A stretch of 31,843 nt of DNA. Origin: Fimenecus sp052273625 (GTDB taxonomy: Bacteria; Bacillota; Clostridia; Oscillospirales; Acutalibacteraceae). The notes below the pieces were generated by a model. It worked only from the letters and a program-made list of their open reading frames with translations, was not told where the DNA came from and made no database searches. The position numbers were made by a program, and so were the translations under genes. The DNA lies in contig DAVZHW010000022.1 of assembly GCA_052273625.1 (NCBI GenBank), positions 1-31,843 on the forward strand. Reading direction: 5' to 3'. Positions 23,273 through 31,614 of this stretch are shown here, piece after piece (position 1 is the stretch's first letter; each line of letters begins with the position of its first letter).

Positions 23273-24641
23273 TCCTTACAGTCTCCAAAGATGAGAATAA
23301 AGTAAATTCCTTCGTCCAGTTAAGGTTAACGTCGCCCGTTGAGCCGTGTCTGTTTTTAACAACAAGCACCTGTGCCTTGTTATCCATTGCGGCATTCAAT
23401 TCAGCCGCCTTATCGTCGTCCTTACCGTCGCTCTCATAGTAGCCCTCACGGTAAAGCATAAGAATAATATCTGCGTCCTGCTCGATAGAACCCGATTCAC
23501 GCAAGTCCGACATCTGCGGACGATGAGCCTTACCTCTTGCGTCGGTAGAACGGTTAAGCTGTGAACAGGTTACGACCGGAATATGCAAATCCTTTGCCAT
23601 AAGCTTGAGATTTCTTGTAATTTCCGAAACCTCCTGAACACGGCTGTCCGTTTTTTTAGTGCCCGACATAAGCTGGAGGTAGTCAATAATTATACAATCG
23701 ACATCCTTCATTCGTCTGACCCTTGATTTCATCTCGTTTACGGTAATGGTCGAGGTATCGTCAAAATACAGCTCTGCGTCATTGAGCGCATAAGCCGCTT
23801 CGCCTATTCTGTTCCATTCCTCGGGCGAAATTTCGCCTGTTCTGAACTTGCTCGACTCAACTCTCGCCTCGGTCGCAAGTATTCTCTGTGCAAGCTGCTC
23901 CTTTGACATCTCCAAAGAGAAGAAAACAACCTTTTTTCTGCCCGTTACAGCCATATTCCTTGCTACGTTGAGCGCAAAGCTCGTTTTACCCATAGCGGGA
24001 CGGGCACCGATAAGAATAAGGTCGGATTTGTTAAAGCCCGTGGTGTATTTATCGAGCATACCGAAGCCCGTTGAAATACCGAGATATTTTTCCCTGTCGG
24101 GCGAGGTCTTTTTACGCAAGTCCTCATATACCTCGTTATAGATAATATCGCTTATCTTTGTAGGACCGACGGTCGTTCTGCCCTGTCTTATATCGTAAAT
24201 TTTCTGCTCTGCACTGTTAAGGATTTGGTCTGCCGAAGCCTCCGCCGCAGCAGCAGCATTAGCAATCTCCTTTGCGGTGTTCAAAAGTGTGCGAAGAACA
24301 TATTTTTCCTTTACGATTTTTGCGTATGCAGTCACATTTGCCGTTGACGGTACAATCTGCGCCAACTGTGCAAGATAATTCTTACCGCCTGCGTCATCAT
24401 AAATGCCCTTGCTTTTAAGCTCCTCCAAAACAAGAAGTGCGTCAAATTTCTGCCCTATCGCATCAAGATTTATGATAATCGAAAAAATCTCACGGTGCTG
24501 AGGAATATAGAAATGCTCCGGTTTCGTAATGTCCGCAATGCTCAAAAGACAGTCGGGATCCATAAGCAAGCTGCCTAAAACCGCCTGCTCCGCCTCCAAG
24601 CTGTACGGCTCGCTGTTTTGGTCAAATAAAATGTTATCCAT
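23265..24641 (-). CDS. dnaB: Replicative DNA helicase (DnaB family, dnaC of Firmicutes)
   Basis: Hexameric helicase that unwinds DNA ahead of the replication fork. The N-terminal primase-interacting helical domain (YSLEAEQAVLGSLLMDPDCL) and linker precede the RecA-type ATPase, with Walker A GARPAMGKTSFALN, Walker B CIIIDYLQLMSG and SQLNRSTDAR. The length of about 458 residues is usual. Start choice: a GTG at 24650 has no ribosome site, whereas the ATG at 24641 is 5 nt after GGTGG, so I prefer it; ATG 24644 is also possible. Placed between rplI and tilS. No intein or insertion is seen. Confidence 0.95.
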   Translation of the reverse strand: MDNILFDQNSEPYSLEAEQAVLGSLLMDPDCLLSIADITKPEHFYIPQHREIFSIIINLDAIGQKFDALLVLEELKSKGIYDDAGGKNYLAQLAQIVPSTANVTAYAKIVKEKYVLRTLLNTAKEIANAAAAAEASADQILNSAEQKIYDIRQGRTTVGPTKISDIIYNEVYEDLRKKTSPDREKYLGISTGFGMLDKYTTGFNKSDLILIGARPAMGKTSFALNVARNMAVTGRKKVVFFSLEMSKEQLAQRILATEARVESSKFRTGEISPEEWNRIGEAAYALNDAELYFDDTSTITVNEMKSRVRRMKDVDCIIIDYLQLMSGTKKTDSRVQEVSEITRNLKLMAKDLHIPVVTCSQLNRSTDARGKAHRPQMSDLRESGSIEQDADIILMLYREGYYESDGKDDDKAAELNAAMDNKAQVLVVKNRHGSTGDVNLNWTKEFTLFSSLETVRNE

Positions 24642-24658
24642 CATTTCCACCCGTAAAA

Positions 24659-25099
24659 TTATTCGCCGACTTCTACGGAAATTTCAGCACTTATGTTTTG
24701 ATAAAGCTTAACCTCTGCCGAATATGTTCCGAAGTTTTTAATATCCGCCATTGATATTTTTCTCTTGTCAACATCAACGCCGAGCTGCTTTTTGATTTCT
24801 GTTGCAACATCCTTTGAGGTAATCGAGCCGAAAAGCTTGCCGTTCTGACCTGCCTTAGCCTTGAGCTTAACCGTCTTTGAGTCAAGCTTTGCCTTCGCCT
24901 GATTTGCGTTTGCGATTTCAACCTCAAGCTTATGCTGCTTTGAAGCCTCGCTGTTCTTATATTCTGTCATTGCCTGAGCGTTTGCCTCTACCGCAAGATT
25001 TTTCGGGAAAAGAAAATTCCTTGCGTAGCCGTCCGAAGCCTTGACTTTTTCTCCTTTTTTGCCGAGTCCCTTAACATCAGCCTTCAAAATTACTTCCAT
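24659..25099 (-). CDS. rplI: Ribosomal protein bL9
   Basis: Large-subunit protein that binds 23S rRNA at the base of the L1 stalk. The 146-residue length is standard. The N-terminal rRNA-binding signature KGLGKKGEKVKASDGYARNFLFPK is followed by the long connecting helix (NSEASKQHKLEVEIANANQA) and the C-terminal domain (GKLFGSITSKDVATEIKKQ). A GGAGG site precedes the ATG. Between the gdpP-like gene (14 nt) and dnaB, the usual Firmicute gdpP-rplI-dnaB arrangement. Confidence 0.97.
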   Translation of the reverse strand: MEVILKADVKGLGKKGEKVKASDGYARNFLFPKNLAVEANAQAMTEYKNSEASKQHKLEVEIANANQAKAKLDSKTVKLKAKAGQNGKLFGSITSKDVATEIKKQLGVDVDKRKISMADIKNFGTYSAEVKLYQNISAEISVEVGE

Positions 25100-25113
25100 T
25101 GTTCTGCCTCCGT

Positions 25114-26118
25114 TTATTTATTATTTGCGAAATATTCGTCTAATTTTCTTTCAAGCTCGAGTCTTACCTGTTCTATATCCGCACCCTCAAGCTGACACGC
25201 CGCCATTGTCATATGACCGCCGCCTGAAAATGCTTCCATTATAAGTCTAACGTTCACTTCTCCGTTTGAGCGTGCCGAAATATTAACCGTATTATCGGTT
25301 TCGAACAGCACAAACGACGCCACGACATCGCTTACCATTAAAAGCTCATCCGCCGCCTGTGAGCAAATAATTCTTATGTTATCGCTTTTAACCTTTGCCA
25401 CAGAAATAGCGCAATTATCATATTCGTATGCCGCAACGACAATTTTGCCCTTGAGCTTTTTATTTTTCAGCGAGTTGTTGAAAAACTGTTTAACCGCCGC
25501 AATATCCGCACCCGAAGAGCGAAGATACGCCGCACATTCAAACGTCAGCGGAGTGGTTCTGAGCATAAAATCTCTTGTGTCGAGCATTATTCCCGAAAGC
25601 AAAGCGTTTGCATAGACAGGCGTAAGATTTATCTTTTCATTACAATAAATAAGCTGCGTTACCATCTCGCTCGCCGAGGAAGCGCTTGAATCCTGATAAA
25701 ACACGTGTGCGTCCTCAACACAGTCGCTTGATTTCTCGTGATGGTCTATAACAATTACATCTCTTACGCTTTCGTAAATCTCACGGCTCTCAAAAAACGG
25801 CGCTCTGTGAGTATCGACAATTATAAGCAAGGTATTCGATTTTACAAGCTTCTTGCCCTCTTCAACGCTGACAAGCTCGCCGCCCAAATCATTCTTTTTA
25901 AGATGATTTACCAAAAGGGTCGCAAGACTTGTTTTGACCGAAATGACGATTTTTGCACTCTTTCCGAGATCTTTGCAAAATTTCAACATTCCTACCGCAG
26001 CGCCCAGAGAGTCGCTGTCCGAATACTTGTGACCCATTATAAGCACATTTGAGGAATGGAGAATCGCCTTTTCAACCGCCGCACTTATGGGCTGTGCACG
26101 TTCGACATCGAAATTCAA
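25114..26118 (-). CDS. GdpP-type DHH/DHHA1 phosphodiesterase lacking the sensor half
   Basis: Probable cyclic-dinucleotide (c-di-AMP) phosphodiesterase of 334 residues. The whole chain corresponds to the C-terminal DHH/DHHA1 half of GdpP (YybT). Metal-site residues are all present: H30, D34 and D36 (GHKYSDSDSLGAA), D102 (VDTH), D125-H126-H127 and D180. The DHHA1 part has the GdpP-like ISARSNGEVNV and GGGH (299-302). The two membrane helices, PAS-like and degenerate GGDEF domains of full GdpP (about 650 residues) are absent, so it should be soluble. The TTG start has a strong GGAGGTG site within the last codons of rnj, leaving no room for a longer protein. An NrnA-type role is the alternative; the gdpP locus and sequence favour GdpP. 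Confidence 0.88.
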   Translation of the reverse strand: MNFDVERAQPISAAVEKAILHSSNVLIMGHKYSDSDSLGAAVGMLKFCKDLGKSAKIVISVKTSLATLLVNHLKKNDLGGELVSVEEGKKLVKSNTLLIIVDTHRAPFFESREIYESVRDVIVIDHHEKSSDCVEDAHVFYQDSSASSASEMVTQLIYCNEKINLTPVYANALLSGIMLDTRDFMLRTTPLTFECAAYLRSSGADIAAVKQFFNNSLKNKKLKGKIVVAAYEYDNCAISVAKVKSDNIRIICSQAADELLMVSDVVASFVLFETDNTVNISARSNGEVNVRLIMEAFSGGGHMTMAACQLEGADIEQVRLELERKLDEYFANNK

Positions 26119-26120
26119 GC

Positions 26121-27995
26121 TTACACCTCCATAATAATAGGCAAAACCATAGGACTGCGCCTTGTGGTCTGATAAATATGCTTTGAAACCGCATCACGAA
26201 GTCTGTTTTTTATCGTTCCGTGATCGGTAATTCTGTCATACATACAATCCGCAACAACATCCTCGCAAAGCCGTCTTGTCTGGTCAAGCATTTGCTCGGA
26301 CTCTCTGACATATACGAAGCCTCTTGTTATAACCTCGGGACCCGATACAACGTCGCCCGTTGTTCCGTCCATTGACAATACTATTATAACAATTCCGTCC
26401 TCCGCAAGCTTTGTTCTGTCCCTCAAAACAACGCTTCCGACATCTCCGACGCCCGTTCCGTCAACAAAGACCATACCCGAGGTAACCTCGCCGGCAACCT
26501 TGATTGCATTCTCCGAAGCCTCGATAGTCTTACCGTTATCGGCTATGATTATGTTGCTCGGCTCAATGCCCATTGAGCTTGCCAACGCCGCATGCTTTCT
26601 CAAATGCTTCTGCTCGCCGTGAACGGGAATAAAATATTTAGGCTTTGTAAGGCTCATCATAATTTTAAGCTCTTCCTGACAAGCGTGTCCCGAAACGTGA
26701 ACCTCGTACATTCTCTCATAAACGACCTCTGCGCCCTGCTTCAAAAGCTCATCGACAACCTTGCCGACCATTTTTTCATTGCCCGGGATAGGAGTCGCCG
26801 AGATAATTACATAGTCGTTAGGTCCTATATCAACCTTTCTGTGCTCGGAAAATGCCATTCTGTAAAGGGCCGACATAGGCTCGCCCTGACTGCCCGTTGT
26901 AACAACCACCATTTTATCCGACGGATATCTGTTTATCTGATCAATGCCGACAAGTATGCCGTCGGGGATTTTTATATAGCCGAGCTCTGCGGCAATGGTA
27001 ACAACGTTTTCAAGGCTTCTGCCCGAAAGCGCAACCTTTCTGCCGAGCTTTTCCGCCGTATCGATAATCTGCTGTACTCTGTGAATATTTGAAGCAAAGG
27101 TCGCAACGATAAGGCGTTTACCGTTTGCCTTTGCAAAAAGAGTTCCGAAGGTTTCGCCAACCTTGCTCTCGGACTCCGTAAAGCCGGGCTTTGCAGCATT
27201 CGTCGAATCCGACAAAAGGCACAAAACACCCTCGTTTCCGAGCTCTCCGAGCCTCGGCAAGTCAATTACGCCGCCGTCGATAGGTGTTGTATCAATCTTA
27301 AAGTCGCCCGTCTGAATTACCACGCCGGCAGGCGATTTGATAGCAAGCGCAACAGCGTCGGGAATTGAGTGGTTGACGTGAATAAGCTCGACCTCAAAGC
27401 AGCCGAGATTTACCTTGTCGCCCGGGTTTACTACGTTCAATTTAGCCTTGTCAAGAAGCTTATGCTCCTTTAGCTTGCCCTCGATAAGTCCTATTGTAAG
27501 GCGTGTCGAATAAACGGGAATATTCATCTCCTTGAGTAAATACGCAAGTCCGCCGATATGATCCTCGTGTCCGTGAGTTATAAAAATTCCCTTTATCTTA
27601 TCGGCATTCTGCACCGCATAGGTAAAATCGGGAATTACAAGGTCAACGCCGAGCATATCGGGATCGGGGAACGCAAGTCCGCAATCGACAAGTATCATAT
27701 CGCCCTGACATTCATAGAGTGTCATATTCTTTCCGACCTCGTTAAGTCCGCCGAGGAAGGTGATATTTATCGGCGTATTGATCTTCTTAGTTCTCCTTTT
27801 ATCCTTTTGATTTTGAGAGGGCTTTCTTGTATAACTCTTGCCCTTGCCCTGTGATTTTTGGGTTGTTTTCTTCTTGCCGTCCGAATTCTTCGGATAGCTT
27901 TTTTTGCCCTGTGCCGCAGCTGTATCCGAGACTTTACGCTTCGTTTTATTCTGCGGAGCCTTTGGCTTGTTTTCATTCTTTTTTATGTTTGCCAT
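26121..27995 (-). CDS. rnj: Ribonuclease J
   Basis: Metallo-beta-lactamase/beta-CASP RNase with endonuclease and 5'-3' exonuclease activity, central to mRNA decay and rRNA maturation in Firmicutes. 624 residues. The first 70 or so are Lys/Gln/Asn-rich and of low complexity (a basic extension). The nuclease core then starts at INITFLGGLNEVGKNM. The zinc motif is THGHEDHIGG; other core elements are VNHSIPDAVALAI, QTGDFKID, SDSTNA, TGSQGEPMSAL and the beta-CASP/lactamase return HVSGHACQEEL and FIPVHGEQKHL. CAGGAGAT precedes the ATG. It heads the tightly packed run down to ftsH, with the next start only 2 nt after its stop. Confidence 0.95.
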   Translation of the reverse strand: MANIKKNENKPKAPQNKTKRKVSDTAAAQGKKSYPKNSDGKKKTTQKSQGKGKSYTRKPSQNQKDKRRTKKINTPINITFLGGLNEVGKNMTLYECQGDMILVDCGLAFPDPDMLGVDLVIPDFTYAVQNADKIKGIFITHGHEDHIGGLAYLLKEMNIPVYSTRLTIGLIEGKLKEHKLLDKAKLNVVNPGDKVNLGCFEVELIHVNHSIPDAVALAIKSPAGVVIQTGDFKIDTTPIDGGVIDLPRLGELGNEGVLCLLSDSTNAAKPGFTESESKVGETFGTLFAKANGKRLIVATFASNIHRVQQIIDTAEKLGRKVALSGRSLENVVTIAAELGYIKIPDGILVGIDQINRYPSDKMVVVTTGSQGEPMSALYRMAFSEHRKVDIGPNDYVIISATPIPGNEKMVGKVVDELLKQGAEVVYERMYEVHVSGHACQEELKIMMSLTKPKYFIPVHGEQKHLRKHAALASSMGIEPSNIIIADNGKTIEASENAIKVAGEVTSGMVFVDGTGVGDVGSVVLRDRTKLAEDGIVIIVLSMDGTTGDVVSGPEVITRGFVYVRESEQMLDQTRRLCEDVVADCMYDRITDHGTIKNRLRDAVSKHIYQTTRRSPMVLPIIMEV

Positions 27996-28077
27996 TTGAA
28001 ATCTCCTGTACTTTGTACAAATTAAAATATATAATCACGATGTTTTTTAAGACATACTTATAGATTTTAATATAATA

Positions 28078-29268
28078 CTATTTTTTGCCGTTTGTGTCAA
28101 TGCTTAGGTTGATAAAACGCTCACTTGTAATATCGCAAATTTCCTTTGAAAATTCATAATTTGCGGCTTCCGACATAATGTGAATTTTATTGCCCGTCCT
28201 CGACGGTGTAACTGTTGCCCGACCTCTCGGATAATCCAAAATCGCAGTGCCGTTTTTGATAATAATTCCGTTCTTTTCACATTCATGGCTGAAGGTTGAA
28301 GCGTCAAACGGACTATCCGTTATTTTCCTCGAAACGTAAAAATCGGGAAGCTCGCCCGACAGCCTTGCCACGCTCTTCCCCGTATCGCATATCACCCAAA
28401 GAAGCCTTATTGCCGCAAAAAGTCCATCGGTTAAAAATGTGCAATTATCAACCGTCCGTTGAATATCGGCAGGAATTTCCGTATCAAAAAGAGAATATTT
28501 GTACACCCTTACACCCTCGTTTTCGGCAATTCCCGACAAAACAAGCGGCGAATTAAACGGTACTGCTATATCGTTGCCTCCTTGAGCCTCGTGCTTTACC
28601 AAAATCGCAGAAATCCTGTCAAATCCGAGCCAACCGCAATCCCTGTGAAAAACGGAAAGTGATTTTCCGTCGTTGTTGATTTTCAACGTCATTTCATCGC
28701 CCTGTTTACATTCAAGGCGGTAAAGACAATCCTCCATAAGCGAAGAAATTTTATCGTTTCTGCATTTTACAAAGCAGGATATATCCTTAAGCTCTCCCCG
28801 TGCCTGTCGCAAAAGCTGCCTTAAATACATCATACTCACGCCGTGCATTTCCGAAATTTCTCCGCAGCTCGCAAGCTTATCCTCGAAACATTTACTGTTA
28901 TTCATAATGCCTTCAAGCTCATTTTGAGCATTTATTGAAATCGGTAAGCCGTTTTTTCCGCAAATTCTTATGACCGTTTGAGCATTTTTTCTGCTTATAA
29001 AAATCCCTGAGTCCAACGAGCAGAATTTGACAAGATATTGAAATTGTGCGTAGAAGCTCTCTCCGAAATTCCACACTCTGCTTGACGTTGCCGAAAGTGC
29101 GCCCATAATCGAATATGCCGCCGATTTTGCGGCTCTGCTGCCGTCTGTGGCAATCCCCGTCTTTCCCCCGATACTGCTCAATCCGACGGCTGTGCCGATT
29201 GCCGAAGCGTGATTTGTGTAAAGGTTGTCGCCTTTACATATAAAGCTGCTGTTTTCAAAATCCGTCAT
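28078..29268 (-). CDS. Phosphohexomutase-fold protein without catalytic motifs (probable pseudoenzyme)
   Basis: I read this 396-residue protein as a degenerate alpha-D-phosphohexomutase (phosphomannomutase/GlmM family). Family-like stretches occur in the right order: IGTAVGLSSIGGKTGIATDG (25-43), then DSGIFISRKNAQTVI (86-100) where active enzymes have GIMITASHNP; NNDGKSLSVFHRDCGWLGFDR (199-218) where they have the DGDxDR metal loop; LTDGLFAAIRLL and SGELPDFYV (279-312); and a final TPSRTGNKIHIMSEAA (354-369) like the RPSGTEP phosphate loop and its helix. The phosphoserine and metal ligands are missing. The start is the ATG at 29268 with GGGAGAA upstream; longer in-frame starts reach 29325. 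Divergent from rnhA. Family call is inference from motif order. Confidence 0.7.
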   Translation of the reverse strand: MTDFENSSFICKGDNLYTNHASAIGTAVGLSSIGGKTGIATDGSRAAKSAAYSIMGALSATSSRVWNFGESFYAQFQYLVKFCSLDSGIFISRKNAQTVIRICGKNGLPISINAQNELEGIMNNSKCFEDKLASCGEISEMHGVSMMYLRQLLRQARGELKDISCFVKCRNDKISSLMEDCLYRLECKQGDEMTLKINNDGKSLSVFHRDCGWLGFDRISAILVKHEAQGGNDIAVPFNSPLVLSGIAENEGVRVYKYSLFDTEIPADIQRTVDNCTFLTDGLFAAIRLLWVICDTGKSVARLSGELPDFYVSRKITDSPFDASTFSHECEKNGIIIKNGTAILDYPRGRATVTPSRTGNKIHIMSEAANYEFSKEICDITSERFINLSIDTNGKK

Positions 29269-29340
29269 TGCTTTTTCTCCCTTTTTCATATAGTTTTTAC
29301 TATATTGTTGACCGACGCAAAGCATTATAATCTTTGCCTG

Positions 29341-29369
29341 TTGTAAAACGGAGAAAACAGTGGTAAAAT
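29341..29369 (+). promoter_or_regulatory. Promoter of rnhA
   Basis: TTGTAA (29341-29346) and TAAAAT (29364-29369) with a 17-bp spacer. The predicted transcription start is near 29376, about 64 nt before rnhA. It lies back to back with the upstream region of the phosphohexomutase-like gene, where a minus-strand TATAAT occurs at 29329-29324. Confidence 0.7.
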
Positions 29370-29439
29370 TACAAATATATTTTATAAAAAAGCGTGTACC
29401 GTTTTTGTGACGTACCGCATTTGATTTTGAGGTGTAAAA

Positions 29440-29886
29440 ATGAGTCCTAAGCCTTTTGTAGAAATGTTTACAGACGGAGCCTGCTCGGGCAATCCCGGTC
29501 CCGGCGGTTGGGGTACCGTTTTAAGATGCAACGGAAAAGAAAAGGAGCTGTCTGGCGGCGAAGCGCAAACGACCAACAACCGTATGGAGCTGACAGCCGT
29601 AATCGAAGGCTTGAAAGCGCTTAACCGTCCCTGTAATGTTAAGCTCACAACCGATTCAAAATATGTCGGCGATGCGATAAAGCTCGGCTGGGCTGAGTCT
29701 TGGAGGGCTAACGGCTGGAAAAAGAGCGACAAAAAGCCTGCCCTCAACTCCGATCTTTGGGAAGAGCTGTTAAACCTGCTTGATATTCACAGCGTTGAAA
29801 TTGTTTGGGTAAAAGGGCACGCAGGTCATCCCGAAAACGAACGCTGCGACACGCTCGCCGTGATACAATCTAAAAAATTTCAATAA
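29440..29886 (+). CDS. rnhA: Ribonuclease HI
   Basis: Cuts the RNA strand of RNA/DNA hybrids, removing primers and R-loops. 148 residues, the usual type 1 length. The catalytic residues are all visible: D12 (FTDGACSGNPGPGGWG), E50 (NNRMEL), D72 (TDSKYV) and D137 (NERCDTLA), with the assisting histidine H127 (KGHAGH). The basic handle region (LGWAESWRANGWKKSDKKP, about 82-100) matches the E. coli type enzyme. It has no N-terminal hybrid-binding domain. Its own promoter stands upstream and GAGGTG serves the ATG. Confidence 0.97.
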   Translation: MSPKPFVEMFTDGACSGNPGPGGWGTVLRCNGKEKELSGGEAQTTNNRMELTAVIEGLKALNRPCNVKLTTDSKYVGDAIKLGWAESWRANGWKKSDKKPALNSDLWEELLNLLDIHSVEIVWVKGHAGHPENERCDTLAVIQSKKFQ

Positions 29887-29911
29887 TATTGCGTTAATAT
29901 ACAAATTTTTA

Positions 29912-29941
29912 TTGATTTTATTAGTTATTATGTGCTAAAAT
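29912..29941 (+). promoter_or_regulatory. Promoter of the GPH transporter gene
   Basis: TTGATT (29912-29917), an 18-bp spacer and TAAAAT (29936-29941) preceded by TGTGC. The predicted transcription start, near 29948, coincides with the first in-frame ATG, which supports initiation further downstream. Confidence 0.65.
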
Positions 29942-29989
29942 ACTATTATGTTCGTCTGTGTGTCAGACATAATGTTAGGATGTGATTTT

Positions 29990-31528
29990 TTGGCAACCTC
30001 TGAAGTTATTAAAACAAATGAAACCGAACTTGAAAACGAGGTCGAAAAAGAAATTGAAAAAGCCTCGGCAGGCAACAGAAGATACTTGAAGCCGAGTGAA
30101 ATTGTCGCTTTTCTTTTAACTACCTTCGGTCAAAAGAATTTGGCACAATTCGTTGACTCGTACAGACAGTTCTTTATGATAAGCTTCTTGGGCATCACGG
30201 GTAAGGCATACGGTCTTATTGTTTTCTTTGAGTCGATATATGATGCGCTTGACGACTCGCTTTCGGGACTTATCATCGACAGAACAAGAACTCGTTGGGG
30301 CAGACTTCGTCCTTATATGATTATCACCGTTCCCGTTTGGGCGATTGCGACAATGATGCTGTTTACTACGCCCTCTTTCCTTTCGGGACAGACGCAAAAA
30401 ATAGTCTGGGCGATAATCGCCATATTCGCATACAATCTCGGAATGTCATATTTTGGCGCATGGAACATTCTGCTTTATAATATCACTCCGAACATTAAAG
30501 AGCGTGACAACCTTATCGCAACCTCAAAATTCTTTGAGCTTTTCGGTGTATGGGTTCCTTCGCTTCTCCCGATATTTATCTCGCTTACAAAAGGTAAAGT
30601 CGGTATGCAGAGCATTTACACTTCCTTTGCGATTGTAATGGTTGTTGTCGCTTCCGTTACTGCGATTTACGGTTTCTTTGCAATGCGTGAAAGAGTTCCG
30701 CTTGCATCCCGTGAGCAAATGCAGGAAATAGGTATTCTTGAATCGTTCAAAAACGCATTTAAGAATAAGCCGATGCTCATATCGGTTATCGCAAACTTCT
30801 TCAACGGATTTAAGAGCGTCGGTGCTTCGACCGAAAGCTTCTTCTGGCTTCACAACACAGGCAGCCTTTTCCACGGAACACTTGCAGGTATTTTCACAGG
30901 ACTTCCGAATTACATAGTCACACCCTTAACTCCCAAGCTTATCCGTAAATTCGGTGCGAGAAATACGGCGCTCGGCGCAGGTGTTTTCGGCGGCGTTGCA
31001 TATACTCTTATGTTCATAATCGGCTACAAGCCGTTCGGAAGCTACGACGAAACACTCCCCTGCGTGCTCAATATGATTTACATAACGCTTATGCTTACAA
31101 TTTGCGGACTTCCAAACTGCGTAATCCGTGTTTGTCAGGCAGTTTTGCAGGGCGACGTTTACGATTACAGCGAATGGAAATACGGCGTTCGTAATGAGGC
31201 ACTTGTTCAGACCGTTACAAACTATTTCGGAAAGCTCGCAAATGCGGTTACGGGACTTCTTTCAGGTCTTGTAATTACTCTTGTCGGTTATGTTGCCCAT
31301 AAAGATGCACTCGGCGACGTAATCCGTGAAACCAATCCGACAGTCCTCAAAGGCTTCTTTGCGGTATTCGCTCTTATGCCCGCTATCGCAAGATTCCTGT
31401 TCGGTGTTTCGTGGATATTCTTCCCCGTTCACGGCGAGTTCAAGGAAAAGATGCTTGCCGATCTTGAGGAGAGAAGAGCACAGAGAGTAAATGAAATAGA
31501 ATCCTCCAACGAAAAAACAGAGGAATAA
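29990..31528 (+). CDS. GPH-family (MFS_2) sugar/cation symporter
   Basis: Inner-membrane transporter of the glycoside-pentoside-hexuronide:cation family, about 512 residues and roughly 12 membrane helices. The family signature is clear: ALDDSLSGLIIDRTRTRWG followed by RLRPY, as in the D-G-DRTRTRWGRFRPW motif of MelB/XylP relatives. The N-terminus (about 30 residues) is Glu-rich and probably cytosolic; the C-terminus is charged. I choose the TTG at 29990 because AGGATGTGAT, nearly the full anti-Shine-Dalgarno complement, lies a few bases before it, and the ATG at 29948 falls at the predicted transcription start. ATG 29972 is also in frame. No sugar-metabolism gene is adjacent, so the substrate is open. 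Confidence 0.9.
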   Translation: MATSEVIKTNETELENEVEKEIEKASAGNRRYLKPSEIVAFLLTTFGQKNLAQFVDSYRQFFMISFLGITGKAYGLIVFFESIYDALDDSLSGLIIDRTRTRWGRLRPYMIITVPVWAIATMMLFTTPSFLSGQTQKIVWAIIAIFAYNLGMSYFGAWNILLYNITPNIKERDNLIATSKFFELFGVWVPSLLPIFISLTKGKVGMQSIYTSFAIVMVVVASVTAIYGFFAMRERVPLASREQMQEIGILESFKNAFKNKPMLISVIANFFNGFKSVGASTESFFWLHNTGSLFHGTLAGIFTGLPNYIVTPLTPKLIRKFGARNTALGAGVFGGVAYTLMFIIGYKPFGSYDETLPCVLNMIYITLMLTICGLPNCVIRVCQAVLQGDVYDYSEWKYGVRNEALVQTVTNYFGKLANAVTGLLSGLVITLVGYVAHKDALGDVIRETNPTVLKGFFAVFALMPAIARFLFGVSWIFFPVHGEFKEKMLADLEERRAQRVNEIESSNEKTEE

Positions 31529-31585
31529 TCGTCTAAATTAAAAGTTATTTCTATGGCTTAATATACAATTAAATCCTATTAAATC

Positions 31586-31614
31586 AGCTCCCTCGTCAGA
31601 GGGAGCTTTAATTT
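31586..31614 (+). terminator. Repeat-derived hairpin, probable terminator of the transporter gene
   Basis: AGCTCCCTC (31586-31594) and GAGGGAGCT (31599-31607) form a perfect 9-bp stem with loop GTCA, followed by TTAATTTT. The hairpin is the conserved core of the dispersed repeat seen at 34-53 and 31797-31816, here as a solo copy 57 nt past the stop codon. Confidence 0.6.

Noticed and set aside
26592..27092. Plus-strand open frame inside rnj
   Set aside because: Antisense to the conserved nuclease core, with no family resemblance and no start signals.
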